Both the position numbers and the translations under genes were made by a program. A DNA stretch of 64,000 bases. Origin: Streptomyces regalis. GTDB taxonomy: Bacteria; Actinomycetota; Actinomycetes; Streptomycetales; Streptomycetaceae. This document shows positions 34,148 through 42,846 of the stretch, one piece after another. Within the stretch, counting starts at the first letter, position 1. Each line of letters starts with the position of its first letter. The notes under the pieces were generated by a model. The model was given only the letters and a program-made list of their open reading frames with translations. It was not told the origin of the DNA and did not search any database. The stretch is taken from contig NZ_LLZG01000069.1 in NCBI RefSeq assembly GCF_001509475.1, positions 106,107 to 170,106 of the forward strand, read 5' to 3'.

Positions 34148-34305
34148 GAGCCCGAGGCCGGCCGAACACCAGCCCTCGAACATCTGCTCCCAACCCTCCC
34201 ACCCCCACCACAGACCATTTCCGGACCGCTTCTCGAACATCCGCACGACATCCGTTCGGCCGCCTCCCACCTGCACAAACGCCCGACGGCCCGGACCGTG
34301 GGGGC

Positions 34306-35346
34306 ATGACGCAGACCACGGGCGCCAACCCCCCACACCGCTCCTTCATGGCCGAGGTGAAGGACGCCGTCACCCCCCGAGCCACGCTGCTCGTGACCGG
34401 CGTGGTCGCCCTCGCTCTGCTCTTCATCGCCTCCTACGTGGGCGCGCTCCACGACCCGAAGCCCAAGGACGTGCCCTTCGGGGTCGTGGCACCCGAGGTG
34501 GCCGCCCGACAGACGGTGGACCGACTGGCAAACCTGCCCGGCGACCCCCTGGCCCCGCGCACAGCGGCCGATGCGGCAACAGCCCGCAAGCAGATCCTGA
34601 ACCGCGACATCGACGGCGCCCTGCTGGTCGACCCGACCGGCACCACGGACACCCTCCTGGTAGCCACTGGAGGCGGCAGAGTCCTGGCCACCACCCTGGA
34701 AACACTCCTCACCACCCTGGAGAAATCCGAGGCCCGCACCCTCCGCACCATCGACGTGGCCCCCGCCGACCCGCACGACGCCAACGGGCTCACGTCCTTC
34801 TACGTGACCGTGGGCTGGTGCGTAGGCGGCTACCTCTGCGCGTCGATCATGACGATCAGCTCGGGCGCCGGCCGCCCCACCCCGAGACGCTCGGTGATCC
34901 GCCTCCTCGCCATGGCCCTCGTCGCCCTCATCGGCGGACTCGGCGGCGCCCTGATCGTCGGCCCGATCCTGGGCGCGCTACCCGGCAGCATCGCCGCCCT
35001 CTGGGGCGTCGGCGCCCTGATCATCTTCGCGGTGGGCGCGGCCACACTCGCCTTCCAGGCCCTCTTCGGCCTGGCCGGCATCGGCCTGGTCATCCTGATC
35101 ATCGTCATCCTGGGCAACCCGAGCGCAGGCGGCGCCCTCCCACCCCCACTGCTCCCCCCGTTCTGGAGAGACATCGGCCCGGCACTCCCCCCGGGCGCGG
35201 GAACATGGACAACCCGCTCGATCGCCTACTTCAAGGGCAACGACACGACCGGCTCGCTCCTGGTCCTCTCGGCCTGGGCAGCGGCAGGAATCGCGATCAC
35301 GCTACTGGCGGCCCGACTACGAGGCAGGACGCCCAAGGCGCCGTAG
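34306..35346 (+). CDS. YhgE/Pip or DUF3533-like ABC-2 type membrane protein
   Basis: A 346-residue membrane protein. One N-terminal helix (about 28-48, LLVTGVVALALLFIASYVG) is followed by an external domain (50-155) with PFGVVAPEVAARQTVDRL and DGALLVDP, then five to six helices (about 160-335). This is the layout of the YhgE/Pip and DUF3533 group, related to ABC-2 permeases and MmpL-independent exporters. No ATPase gene is adjacent. Function unknown. It is divergent from the dnaE2 remnant and shares its promoter region. Confidence 0.75.
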   Translation: MTQTTGANPPHRSFMAEVKDAVTPRATLLVTGVVALALLFIASYVGALHDPKPKDVPFGVVAPEVAARQTVDRLANLPGDPLAPRTAADAATARKQILNRDIDGALLVDPTGTTDTLLVATGGGRVLATTLETLLTTLEKSEARTLRTIDVAPADPHDANGLTSFYVTVGWCVGGYLCASIMTISSGAGRPTPRRSVIRLLAMALVALIGGLGGALIVGPILGALPGSIAALWGVGALIIFAVGAATLAFQALFGLAGIGLVILIIVILGNPSAGGALPPPLLPPFWRDIGPALPPGAGTWTTRSIAYFKGNDTTGSLLVLSAWAAAGIAITLLAARLRGRTPKAP

Positions 35347-35491
35347 AGACACACGGCCGAACGCACCCGCACCCGCGTACGGCGGCCCCAACGCACCCGC
35401 AGGCGCTACGCGCACCCCCACCGGACGGCAACGGGCCGCCGCAGGCATACGACCACAACCCGCACCCGGCAACAACGCACAGCCAACGCGA

Positions 35492-35523
35492 AAGTCCCGC
35501 CCCTCACACACGGGGCGGGACTT
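35492..35523. terminator. Bidirectional hairpin between DUF3533-like gene and protease
   Basis: A perfect 12-bp stem, AAGTCCCGCCCC with GGGGCGGGACTT, and an 8-base loop; 17 bases beyond the protease stop and 146 beyond the membrane-protein stop. Confidence 0.85.
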
Positions 35524-35540
35524 CACAAAGCGACGAACCG

Positions 35541-36623
35541 TCAGCCGATCTCAGTACCCGTGGCCGACAGCGCCTCGGTCACCGGCTGGAAGAACGTCTC
35601 CCCACCGGAGGTGCAGTCACCGCTGCCACCAGACGTGAGCCCGATCGCCTTGTCACCGGAGAACAGCGAGCCACCACTGTCACCGGGCTCGGCGCAGACG
35701 TCGGTCTGGATCAGCCCGTTGACGATGTCACCGTTGCCGTAGTTCACCGTGGCGTCCAGCCCGGTGACCTTGCCGTCGTGCACCTGAGTGGTCGACCCGC
35801 TGCGGGTGACCGACATGCCGACGGTGGCCTCGGCGGCACCGCTGATGGCCTGCGAGGAGCCGTTGTAGAGGTTGACCTCGCTCGGGTGGTCGACCTCGGC
35901 GGTGTACTTGACCAGCCCGTAGTCGTTGTCCGGGAAGCTGGACGTCTCGTTGGTGCCGATCTCGTTGCCGCTGGAGTCCGACCAGGTCGAGATGCCCTCG
36001 GTGCAGTGCCCGGCGGTCAGGAAGAACGGCTCACCGCCCTTGACGACGTTGAAGCCGAGCGAGCAACGCCCACCGTTACCGGTGATGGCGTCACCACCCG
36101 CGATGAAGGGCTTGAACTCCCCCTTCGTCCGCTTGAGTTCCGCCGTGGCGCCCAGCCCGTCGACGACCTTGTCGAGCTTGGCCCACTCGGCGTCGGACAC
36201 CGTACGGTCGGCGGTGACGACGACCTTGTTGGTCGCCGGGTCCGTCACCCAGGCGGTGCCGGGGATGGTCGCGTCCTGCTTGAGCGTCGTACGGGCGCTC
36301 TTCAGCTCGGCGAGGGAGTTCTCGACGACCCGGGCCTTGGCGCCGGCCGCCTCGACGGCGTCGGCGGCGGCCTGGTCGAGGACATTCACGACAAGGTTCT
36401 TGGTCTGCGCGTCGTAGTAGGTGCCCGCGGCATCGGCGCCGAGGTCCTTCGCCAGCGTCGAGGCGAGCTTTCCGGCCGCGCCGATCGACAGGGTCTTCGG
36501 CGCAGACGTCTCAGGCGTCTCGCTGGCGTTCGCAGTCTGCAAGGTCACTCCCGCGGCAACCAGTGCGGCGATGCCCGCACCTGCCACGGCGGCACGCCGC
36601 TTGGGTATGCGTCGGTGCTTCAA
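35541..36623 (-). CDS. Secreted streptogrisin-like serine protease (S1, long propeptide)
   Basis: A 360-residue chymotrypsin-fold protease. The signal peptide ends near TANASE (about residue 33), a prodomain of about 135 residues (alpha-lytic type) follows, and the mature enzyme starts close to [10 protein letters not shown] (about residue 172). The triad is His in FFLTAGHC, Asp in DNDYGLVKY and Ser in EPGDSGGSL. Cys pairs match streptogrisins. The start is TTG 36623 with AGGAGG 7-12 bases upstream. It is a paralogue of the protease at 37966 but has a longer propeptide. Confidence 0.9.
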   Translation of the reverse strand: MKHRRIPKRRAAVAGAGIAALVAAGVTLQTANASETPETSAPKTLSIGAAGKLASTLAKDLGADAAGTYYDAQTKNLVVNVLDQAAADAVEAAGAKARVVENSLAELKSARTTLKQDATIPGTAWVTDPATNKVVVTADRTVSDAEWAKLDKVVDGLGATAELKRTKGEFKPFIAGGDAITGNGGRCSLGFNVVKGGEPFFLTAGHCTEGISTWSDSSGNEIGTNETSSFPDNDYGLVKYTAEVDHPSEVNLYNGSSQAISGAAEATVGMSVTRSGSTTQVHDGKVTGLDATVNYGNGDIVNGLIQTDVCAEPGDSGGSLFSGDKAIGLTSGGSGDCTSGGETFFQPVTEALSATGTEIG

Positions 36624-36899
36624 CTTACGTCCTCCTGTGGGGGGTCGGTCCGAAAGGTTGTGGGGACCTCACGAACCGGAAGGCGTACGGCAACGAAGGC
36701 GGCTCACAACAAATGCCGCGTCCGGGCCGGTTGAACAACGCTCACTATTCCGATGCCTACAGGGAGCGCACAAGGTCGAGTTCCGGACGCGCGTAGAACA
36801 CGGTTGCACGCCCCCACTGCCTTGACCGTGCACAGTCAGACCCCAGTTCTTCGCACAGCAAACACCGCGAGCAAGCAATCCATAGGCAGCGCGTAAGGT

Positions 36900-37766
36900 C
36901 TACTCCTGTCTTGAATTCGACCCTTCGCGGCCCGAATCCAAGCGGGGCCCCAGAGGCGGAGGTTCCTCCCGAACGGCCTGCGACCGCCCGGAACCGGGGG
37001 CCTCGACCTGCGCCCCTTTCTCCAAAAACCGCAACAACTCCACCGGAATCGGCAGCACCAACGTGGAGTTCTTCTCGGCCGCCACCGCCATCACCGTCTG
37101 CAGCAGCCGAAGCTGAAGAGCAGCGGGCGCTTCGGCCATCTGATGAGCGGCCTCGGCCAGCTTCTTCGACGCCTGCAACTCCGCGTCGGCGTTGATCAGC
37201 CGCGCCCGCCGCTCCCGGTCGGCCTCCGCCTGCCGGGCCATCGACCGCTTCATGGTCTCGGGCAGCGACACGTCCTTGATCTCCACCCGGTCGATCGTCA
37301 CACCCCACTCGACAGCCGGGCTGTCGATCATCAACTCCAGCCCCTGGTTGAGCTTTTCGCGGTTGGACAGCAGATCGTCCAGCTCACTCTTCCCGATGAT
37401 GGACCGCAGTGACGTCTGCGCCATCTGCGAGACCGCGAACCGATAGTCCTCCACCCGCACGACCGCCTCGGCCGGCGAGGTCACCTTGAAGTAGACGACG
37501 GCGTCGACCCGCACGGTGACGTTGTCCCGCGTGATCCCCTCCTGTGCGGGCACGGGCATCGTCACGATCTGCATGTTCACCTTGCGCAGCTTGTCGACGC
37601 CCGGAACGATCATGGTGAACCCGGGCCCGCGCACCTGGGGCCGGAGCTTCCCGAGACGGAAGACCACGCCCCGTTCGTACTGCTTGACGACCCGCGCGGC
37701 CGCCGTCACATACACCGCACCGGCGGACGCGAGCGTCACTCCCGCCGCCACCAGCTCCTCGACCAT
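36900..37766 (-). CDS. Slipin / SPFH-domain (stomatin-like) membrane protein
   Basis: A 288-residue SPFH protein. An N-terminal hydrophobic stretch (residues 2-22) anchors it, followed by the band-7 domain with VVFRLGKLR, GPGFTMIVPGVDKL and VTVRVDAVVYFKV, then the coiled region rich in Ala/Glu/Arg (AEADRERRARLINADAELQASKKLAEAA) and a short C-terminal domain. Such proteins scaffold membrane microdomains in oligomers. It lies between two streptogrisin-like proteases but has its own spacing; no NfeD partner is present. ATG 37766 has a GGGGG 6 bases upstream. Confidence 0.9.
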   Translation of the reverse strand: MVEELVAAGVTLASAGAVYVTAAARVVKQYERGVVFRLGKLRPQVRGPGFTMIVPGVDKLRKVNMQIVTMPVPAQEGITRDNVTVRVDAVVYFKVTSPAEAVVRVEDYRFAVSQMAQTSLRSIIGKSELDDLLSNREKLNQGLELMIDSPAVEWGVTIDRVEIKDVSLPETMKRSMARQAEADRERRARLINADAELQASKKLAEAAHQMAEAPAALQLRLLQTVMAVAAEKNSTLVLPIPVELLRFLEKGAQVEAPGSGRSQAVREEPPPLGPRLDSGREGSNSRQE

Positions 37767-37851
37767 CACGACCCCCCGGGGTCCGACGTGGGCGCGCTAC
37801 AGGGGCGTACTGCCTGCACTTCGACGGTAACCCCACGACGCGACCAAGGGC

Positions 37852-37884
37852 GAGCCCCCGCACGACAGTTGCGTGCGGGGGCTC
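37852..37884. terminator. Hairpin terminator of the streptogrisin B-like gene
   Basis: A perfect 13-bp stem (arm GAGCCCCCGCACG) with a 7-base loop, about 80 bases downstream of the protease stop at 37966 and upstream of the slipin start. Confidence 0.8.
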
Positions 37885-37965
37885 ACATGCTGCTGACTGC
37901 AGGTCAGGCCATACAGATCAAGCCAGGCAGATCACGCCGGCCGGGTACCGGCGTCCGACCGACTG

Positions 37966-38871
37966 TCAGTAGACGCTGACGCCATAGGCGCTCAGGGCCT
38001 CCGTGACCGGCTGGAAGAAGGTCGTGCCGCCGGAGGTGCAGTTGCCGCTGCCGCCGGAGGTCAGACCGTAAGCGGTGCCGTTGCTGCCGTAGAGCGAACC
38101 GCCGGAGTCGCCGGGCTCGGCGCAGACGGTGGTCTGGATCAGACCGCCGACGACGTCGCCGCCGCCGTAGTTGACGGTCGCGTTCAGGGCGGTGACCCGG
38201 CCGCTGTGCGTACCGGTGGTGGAGCCGTCCCGGATGACGGTGGTACCCACGCTCGGCGTGGCCGCGCGGGTGATGTCCACACCGTTCGCGGTGCCGGGCC
38301 GGCTGACGGACCCGGAGTACCGCACGATGCCGTAGTCGTTGCCAGGGAAGCTGGAGCCGGCGGTCGAGCCGATGACCGTGGTGCGGCCGGAGTTGGAGTA
38401 CCAGGTGCCGGCGCCGTCGGTGCAGTGGCCGGCGGTCAGGAAGTACTGGTTGCCGCTGCTGTCCTGGACGTTGAAGCCGAGCGAGCAGCGCCAGCTACTC
38501 GCATAGATGGCGTCGCCGCCCTGGATGAACTTGCTGAACTTGCCGACGGTCCGCTTGATCGTGAGCGCGTCGGCATTGCTGCCCGCCTGCTCCTTGATCT
38601 TCGCGATCTCCGCCTGGGAGACCGTGCTGTCGACGGTCACGGTGACGCGGTTGGTCTTGCTGTCGACCGCCCAGGCGGTGCCCGGGATGTCGGCCTTCAG
38701 CACTGAGCCGCTGGCGCTCTTGAGCTCGGCGGCACTGAAGGTGGTGGGAGAGTCCGCGGCGCTCGCGTTGGGGATCGCGATCGCGGCTGCGGCCACGAGG
38801 CCGGTGGAAACGGCGATCAGCCGGGTCCGTCTCGCAATGCCACTGCGGGGGGTGGTGCGCTTGATCCTCAC
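37966..38871 (-). CDS. Secreted streptogrisin A/B-like serine protease (S1)
   Basis: A 301-residue extracellular chymotrypsin-fold protease. Signal peptide to about NASA-AD (residue 39), prodomain to about residue 114, mature enzyme from [21 protein letters not shown], which closely resembles the SGPA/SGPB start. The triad is His in YFLTAGHC, Asp in GNDYGIVRY and Ser in [12 protein letters not shown] 38871 is supported by GGAGGG 9 bases upstream. The propeptide is about 65 residues shorter than in the neighbouring paralogue. Confidence 0.92.
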   Translation of the reverse strand: MRIKRTTPRSGIARRTRLIAVSTGLVAAAAIAIPNASAADSPTTFSAAELKSASGSVLKADIPGTAWAVDSKTNRVTVTVDSTVSQAEIAKIKEQAGSNADALTIKRTVGKFSKFIQGGDAIYASSWRCSLGFNVQDSSGNQYFLTAGHCTDGAGTWYSNSGRTTVIGSTAGSSFPGNDYGIVRYSGSVSRPGTANGVDITRAATPSVGTTVIRDGSTTGTHSGRVTALNATVNYGGGDVVGGLIQTTVCAEPGDSGGSLYGSNGTAYGLTSGGSGNCTSGGTTFFQPVTEALSAYGVSVY

Positions 38872-39036
38872 GTTTCGTTCCCTCCAAGGGAAGTCGGGGG
38901 CCCGCGTGGGGTCGGGGCCCGTGAGGCGCAGTCAGACGGCCGCACGTCCGGATTCCGAACATGCCGTGCCCCTGACAAGCGCTGAGGGGGAGTATTCGGC
39001 CGAACGGCGGGTAGCCGCAAGGGCGCCTTTCGGCCG

Positions 39037-39385
39037 TCAATCTTTGAACGACCTGTGCGAGTTGGCCGTCTCTGCCCCTGTCAGCGCCCTTGCCGACGCC
39101 CTTGGGGAAGGGAGAGGCCGATTGAAGTCGGCCATCACGCGGCCCTCGACGTCGGGCGCGGCGGGCCGCAGGAACCGGAAGCGGTAACTGCCGTCGCCGC
39201 TGGTGGCATCGGTGAAGACGGCCCGCGGACCACGGCGTTCCCGACGCGCACGGTGCGGTGCACGCCGTACGGCGCGGCCTCACTACCCGGAACGCCCGGC
39301 GTGCCTCGGAAGCGGGGTCGAAGTCGCGCGCGCCCCACGCCCCCTCGCGCACCGACACGACCATCCGGAGCTCCCCGTACGCCAC
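39037..39385 (-). pseudogene. Possible frameshifted secreted-protein fragment, family unknown
   Basis: Three frames each carry one protein-like stretch in order: AYGELRMVVSVREGAWGARD, then APYGVHRTVRVGNAVVRGP, then VFTDATSGDGSYRFRFLR..VMADFNRP..SHRSFKD and stop. Together they would make a single domain of about 110 residues broken by two frameshifts. No family is recognised. The rest of the 38872-39451 gap holds only the protease promoter region. Confidence 0.35.
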
Positions 39386-39451
39386 CCACCGCCCGGGGAT
39401 GTCCGGAAGTCGCCTCTCCGAAGCCAGGGCCTAGCAGCCGTCGCAGGGGCA

Positions 39452-40717
39452 TCAGCAGTCGCAGCCGTCACAGTCGCAGTCGCAGTCGCGACAGCAGCCC
39501 TCGCGCTTCTTGCGGGACCACGGGCCCTCGTACTCCTTCGCGCAGCACAGCTTGCAGGTGCAGCACAGCAGCCAGAACATCCCGCAGCCGGCCCAGAACC
39601 CACGCCGCCCCTTCGGCGGCTGTGCGGCCGGCCCACCATCGAACCCCCCGAAGTCACCACCGCCACCGCCACCACCATGGCCGCCATGGCCGCCACCACC
39701 GGGCGCTCCCCCACCGCCCGCGTACGGGTTCCCGCCGACATACGGGTTCTGGCCGGCATACGGATTCTGCGGCGGCTGCCCCTGCCGTGGCGGCTGCCCA
39801 TAGGGCCCCGCCTGATGCGACGCACACATCGGCACCGTGCCGAACGCCCGGTCCACCGACCGTCGCAGCTCGTGCACGAGCAGCAGATGCGCGAGCTTGG
39901 CGCCCGTGCTGTGTTTTTCTGGGGAGACCCCAGACCCCCAGGCGACCTCGCGCAGCGCCAACCGCACCCCCTGCACGGCATCGTCGGCAAGCCGCCGCGC
40001 CTCGATCAGCGAGGTCCCCGTCGCGGTGAGCGGGTTCCACGCACCCGAGGCGGCGTCGGCCGCCTGGTCCTCCACGGCGTCCAGGAGGTGCGCCAGCCGT
40101 CCGAACAGGCGCCCGGCCTCGGCGAGCGGCTGGGCGTTGTGCGGCCGTCCGGCCAGGATCGCGGTGTGCGCGAAGGCGGCGGCGGTCGCCGTCTCGGTCG
40201 GTTCGGTGACCGCGAGGATCGGCGTGCCGGGCCCGGCGAGCGCCTCGATGCCGACCTGTCGGTCCACGGCGTCGACGAGTACGGCAGTGTCGAACCCGAC
40301 GGCCGACCCGGTACGGGCACCTGCCGCACCCCAGCCGGCGGCCACCCGGCGCGCAGCAAGGGCCACCGGCTTACGGGCCAGCAGCCCGTCCCCGTCGGCC
40401 ACATGGTCACGCACCTTGGCCGAGGCAAGCACCAGCGAGACGGCCGCGGCGAGCCGGGCGCCCTCACCCTGTGCGACGGACGCGGTCCGCATCCCGCGCA
40501 ACGCGCACGGTCCCGCCGTACGCCGCAATCCACTGCTCTTCTCTGCCTGAGCCTCCGCCAGAACGGAGATGAGGAGCCCGTCGTAGTTCGTCACGATCCG
40601 CGCGAACTGACCGTGGTCCCCGCGCAACGAGAGGCACAGTCCGCACAAATGCGCCATCCATTGACCGGCGAGCTTCTCTCCGAGCCGATGACGACAGGGC
40701 CTGACGATTCCGAACAC
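39452..40717 (-). CDS. DUF5685 family protein with Gly/Pro-rich linker and Cys cluster
   Basis: A 421-residue protein that fits the DUF5685 group. The N-terminus (MFGIVRPCRHRL..WMAHLCGLCLSLRGDHGQ) has three conserved-type Cys and the first 290 residues are helical. A linker full of Pro, Gly, Tyr and Asn (QNPYAGQNPYVGGNPYAGG) leads to a strongly Cys-rich end (CGMFWLLCCTCKLCC, then CCRDCDCDCDGCDC), suggesting metal binding. Function unknown. Start is GTG 40717. A dispersed-repeat-like segment (around 39908-39945) falls inside the coding region. It is divergent from the SepF-like gene. Confidence 0.78.
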   Translation of the reverse strand: MFGIVRPCRHRLGEKLAGQWMAHLCGLCLSLRGDHGQFARIVTNYDGLLISVLAEAQAEKSSGLRRTAGPCALRGMRTASVAQGEGARLAAAVSLVLASAKVRDHVADGDGLLARKPVALAARRVAAGWGAAGARTGSAVGFDTAVLVDAVDRQVGIEALAGPGTPILAVTEPTETATAAAFAHTAILAGRPHNAQPLAEAGRLFGRLAHLLDAVEDQAADAASGAWNPLTATGTSLIEARRLADDAVQGVRLALREVAWGSGVSPEKHSTGAKLAHLLLVHELRRSVDRAFGTVPMCASHQAGPYGQPPRQGQPPQNPYAGQNPYVGGNPYAGGGGAPGGGGHGGHGGGGGGGDFGGFDGGPAAQPPKGRRGFWAGCGMFWLLCCTCKLCCAKEYEGPWSRKKREGCCRDCDCDCDGCDC

Positions 40718-41063
40718 GACGTTCCCCCGAGGTTCTTACGACGTTCCTGCGACGCTTCCTGTGACGCTGAGCTGCCGCATCGTACCGACCGGGATACCGG
40801 CCGGGGTATCGATCGCGAGGACCGCCTCGTTCACCCGTACGCACCCCGCCTCACCCATACGCCGCGAAGAATCATATTTCACTCACAGTCAGCAGCCGTA
40901 CGTGGCATGCCCCTTGGGGGACACGGGCTCTCGACGGATTCGCTGTGCACCAGTACCGTCACAAACCCCCCGCGCGGCGTCTATCCACTTGGCACGACGT
41001 CCGCATCATGGATGACCATAGGGATGCGGAATGTAAGAGAGACCGCTGTGAGAGGAGGCGTCC
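40718..41063. other. 346-base divergent promoter region, DUF5685 / SepF-like
   Basis: No gene seen. It should hold promoters for both divergent genes. GAGAGGAGG just before 41064 is the SepF-like ribosome site. The middle (about 40860-40890) is relatively AT-rich. Confidence 0.4.
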
Positions 41064-41501
41064 ATGGGATCGGTGCGCAAGGCGAGTGCCTGGCTGGGCC
41101 TCGTTGACGACAACGATGACGAGCGTTACTACGACGACGACTACTCTGAAGGGACCGAGCCCGGGGATGCCTGGGTCACCGACCCGCGGGTCAAGGTGGC
41201 CACGGATGTCGCCGAGGAGAAGGGCCGCCGCATCGGCACGGTCACTCCGGACAGCTTCCGGGACGCCCGCGCCATCGGCGAGCTCTTCCGGGACGGGGTT
41301 CCGGTCATCATGAACCTCACGGCCATGGAGCCGGCCGACGCCAAGCGCGTCGTCGACTTCGCGGCGGGGCTCATCTTCGGTCTGCGCGGCTCGATCGACC
41401 GCGTGTCCAACCGCGTGTTCCTGCTGACTCCGGCCGACACGGAGATCATCAGCGGGGAGGCGTCGCAACACCGCACGGACGGCTTCTACAACCAGAGCTG
41501 A
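41064..41501 (+). CDS. SepF-like cell-division paralogue
   Basis: A 145-residue SepF-family protein. The N-terminal amphipathic membrane-contact helix ([14 protein letters not shown]), the acidic linker and the SepF core ([42 protein letters not shown], then [15 protein letters not shown]) are complete. SepF tethers FtsZ to the membrane; Streptomyces have three paralogues and this stand-alone copy, away from the ftsZ cluster, is most likely one of the SepF-like (Sfl) proteins that influence Z-ring assembly. Strong RBS GAGGAGG. Confidence 0.88.
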   Translation: MGSVRKASAWLGLVDDNDDERYYDDDYSEGTEPGDAWVTDPRVKVATDVAEEKGRRIGTVTPDSFRDARAIGELFRDGVPVIMNLTAMEPADAKRVVDFAAGLIFGLRGSIDRVSNRVFLLTPADTEIISGEASQHRTDGFYNQS

Positions 41502-41526
41502 GGCAGGGCCGCTCGCCGGCCCTGCC
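41502..41526. terminator. Bidirectional hairpin between SepF-like and acyl-CoA dehydrogenase
   Basis: A perfect 10-bp stem, GGCAGGGCCG with CGGCCCTGCC, loop CTCGC, placed directly between convergent stops. Confidence 0.8.
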
Positions 41527-41538
41527 CCCTGGTGGGGA

Positions 41539-42729
41539 TCAGCGGAAGGCGTCGAGCCCGGTGAGCGCCTTGCCCAGCACGAGCTGGTGCATCTCGACGG
41601 TGCCCTCATAGGTGAGCACCGATTCCAGGTTGGTCGCGTGCCGCATCACGGGGTATTCGAGCGAGATCCCGTTGGCACCGAGGATGGTCCGCGCCGTACG
41701 GCAGATGTCGATGGCCTCGCGGACGTTGTTGAGCTTGCCGAAGCTGACCTGCTCGGGACGCAGGCGGCCGGCGTCCATGCGGCGCCCCAGATGATGGGCG
41801 AGCAGAATCCCCTTGTGCAGTTCGAGGGCCATGTCGGCGAGTTTGGCCTGGGTGAGCTGGAAGCCACCGATCGGCCGACCGAACTGCTCCCGCGACTTGG
41901 AGTAGTCGACGGCGGCCTCGAAACAGGAGCGCGCCGCCCCCATGGCACCCCACACGATCCCGTAGCGGGCATGCGAGAGACAGCTGAGCGGCCCCTTGAG
42001 TCCGACCACCTCGGGCAGCACGGCATCGGCGGGCAGCCGTACGTCGTCGAGGACGAGTTCACTGGTCACGGAGGCGCGCAGCGACAGCTTGTGCTTGATC
42101 TCCGGGGCGGAGAACCCGGCGCTGTCGGTCGGCACGACAAAGCCGCGGATCCCGTCGTCGGTCTGCGCCCACACGACGGCGACCCCGGCCACGGAGCCGT
42201 TGGTGATCCACATCTTCCGTCCGTTGAGCACCCAGTCGGAGCCGTCCTTCTTGGCGTACGTCCGCATGGAGGCCGGGTCGGACCCGTGGTCGGGTTCGGT
42301 CAGCCCGAAGCACCCGATGACCTCCCCGGAGGCCATACGGGGCAGCCACTCCTGCTTCTGCGCCTCACTCCCGAAGCGATGAATGGCGTACATGGCGAGG
42401 GACCCCTGCACGGAGACCAGGGACCGGATCCCGGAGTCGGCGGCCTCCAGCTCCAGACAGGCGAGCCCGTACTGCACCGCGGACGCACCGGCACACCCGT
42501 ACCCGTCGAGGGACATCCCGAGAGCGCCGATCTCCCCGAGTTCCCGGGCGATCTCACGAATCCCCGGCAGCTCGCCCTTCTCGTACCACTCGGCGACATG
42601 GGGCACCACCCGATCCGAGGCCCACTCCCGCACGGTGCTCCGAATCGCCAGGTCCTCGGGGTCGAGGAGATCGTCGATGCCGAGAGGGTCGGCGGGATCG
42701 AACGGGGGCAACTTCGAGGACGCGGACAT
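41539..42729 (-). CDS. Acyl-CoA dehydrogenase, glutaryl-CoA dehydrogenase-like
   Basis: A 396-residue flavoprotein dehydrogenase that would oxidise (and perhaps decarboxylate) an acyl-CoA. FAD/substrate motifs CFGLTEPDHGSDP and NGRKMWITNGS, the REQFGRPIGGFQLTQ segment, and the catalytic Glu in TYEGTVEMHQLVLG are present. FDPADPLGIDDLL at the N-terminus and RTARTILGANGI are typical of the glutaryl-CoA type. An intergenic palindrome at 42760-42776 suggests control by an unlinked TetR-type regulator. The exporter gene upstream is on the same strand. Confidence 0.9.
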   Translation of the reverse strand: MSASSKLPPFDPADPLGIDDLLDPEDLAIRSTVREWASDRVVPHVAEWYEKGELPGIREIARELGEIGALGMSLDGYGCAGASAVQYGLACLELEAADSGIRSLVSVQGSLAMYAIHRFGSEAQKQEWLPRMASGEVIGCFGLTEPDHGSDPASMRTYAKKDGSDWVLNGRKMWITNGSVAGVAVVWAQTDDGIRGFVVPTDSAGFSAPEIKHKLSLRASVTSELVLDDVRLPADAVLPEVVGLKGPLSCLSHARYGIVWGAMGAARSCFEAAVDYSKSREQFGRPIGGFQLTQAKLADMALELHKGILLAHHLGRRMDAGRLRPEQVSFGKLNNVREAIDICRTARTILGANGISLEYPVMRHATNLESVLTYEGTVEMHQLVLGKALTGLDAFR

Positions 42730-42759
42730 GGGACACCCTCCGGCTCCGGCAACGATTAA

Positions 42760-42776
42760 AACTAGCGCCGCTAGTT
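42760..42776. promoter_or_regulatory. Perfect 17-base palindrome in the acyl-CoA dehydrogenase promoter
   Basis: AACTAGCG-C-CGCTAGTT, 31 bases upstream of the start codon, in an AT-richer island. The shape suits a TetR-family dimer operator. No TetR gene is next to it. Confidence 0.65.
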
Positions 42777-42846
42777 ACGGCTCGGGGCTGACGCTACGAC
42801 GCGGTGCCGCGCACGTCCAGTACAGCCCCCGCGCACCGCAAGCTCG

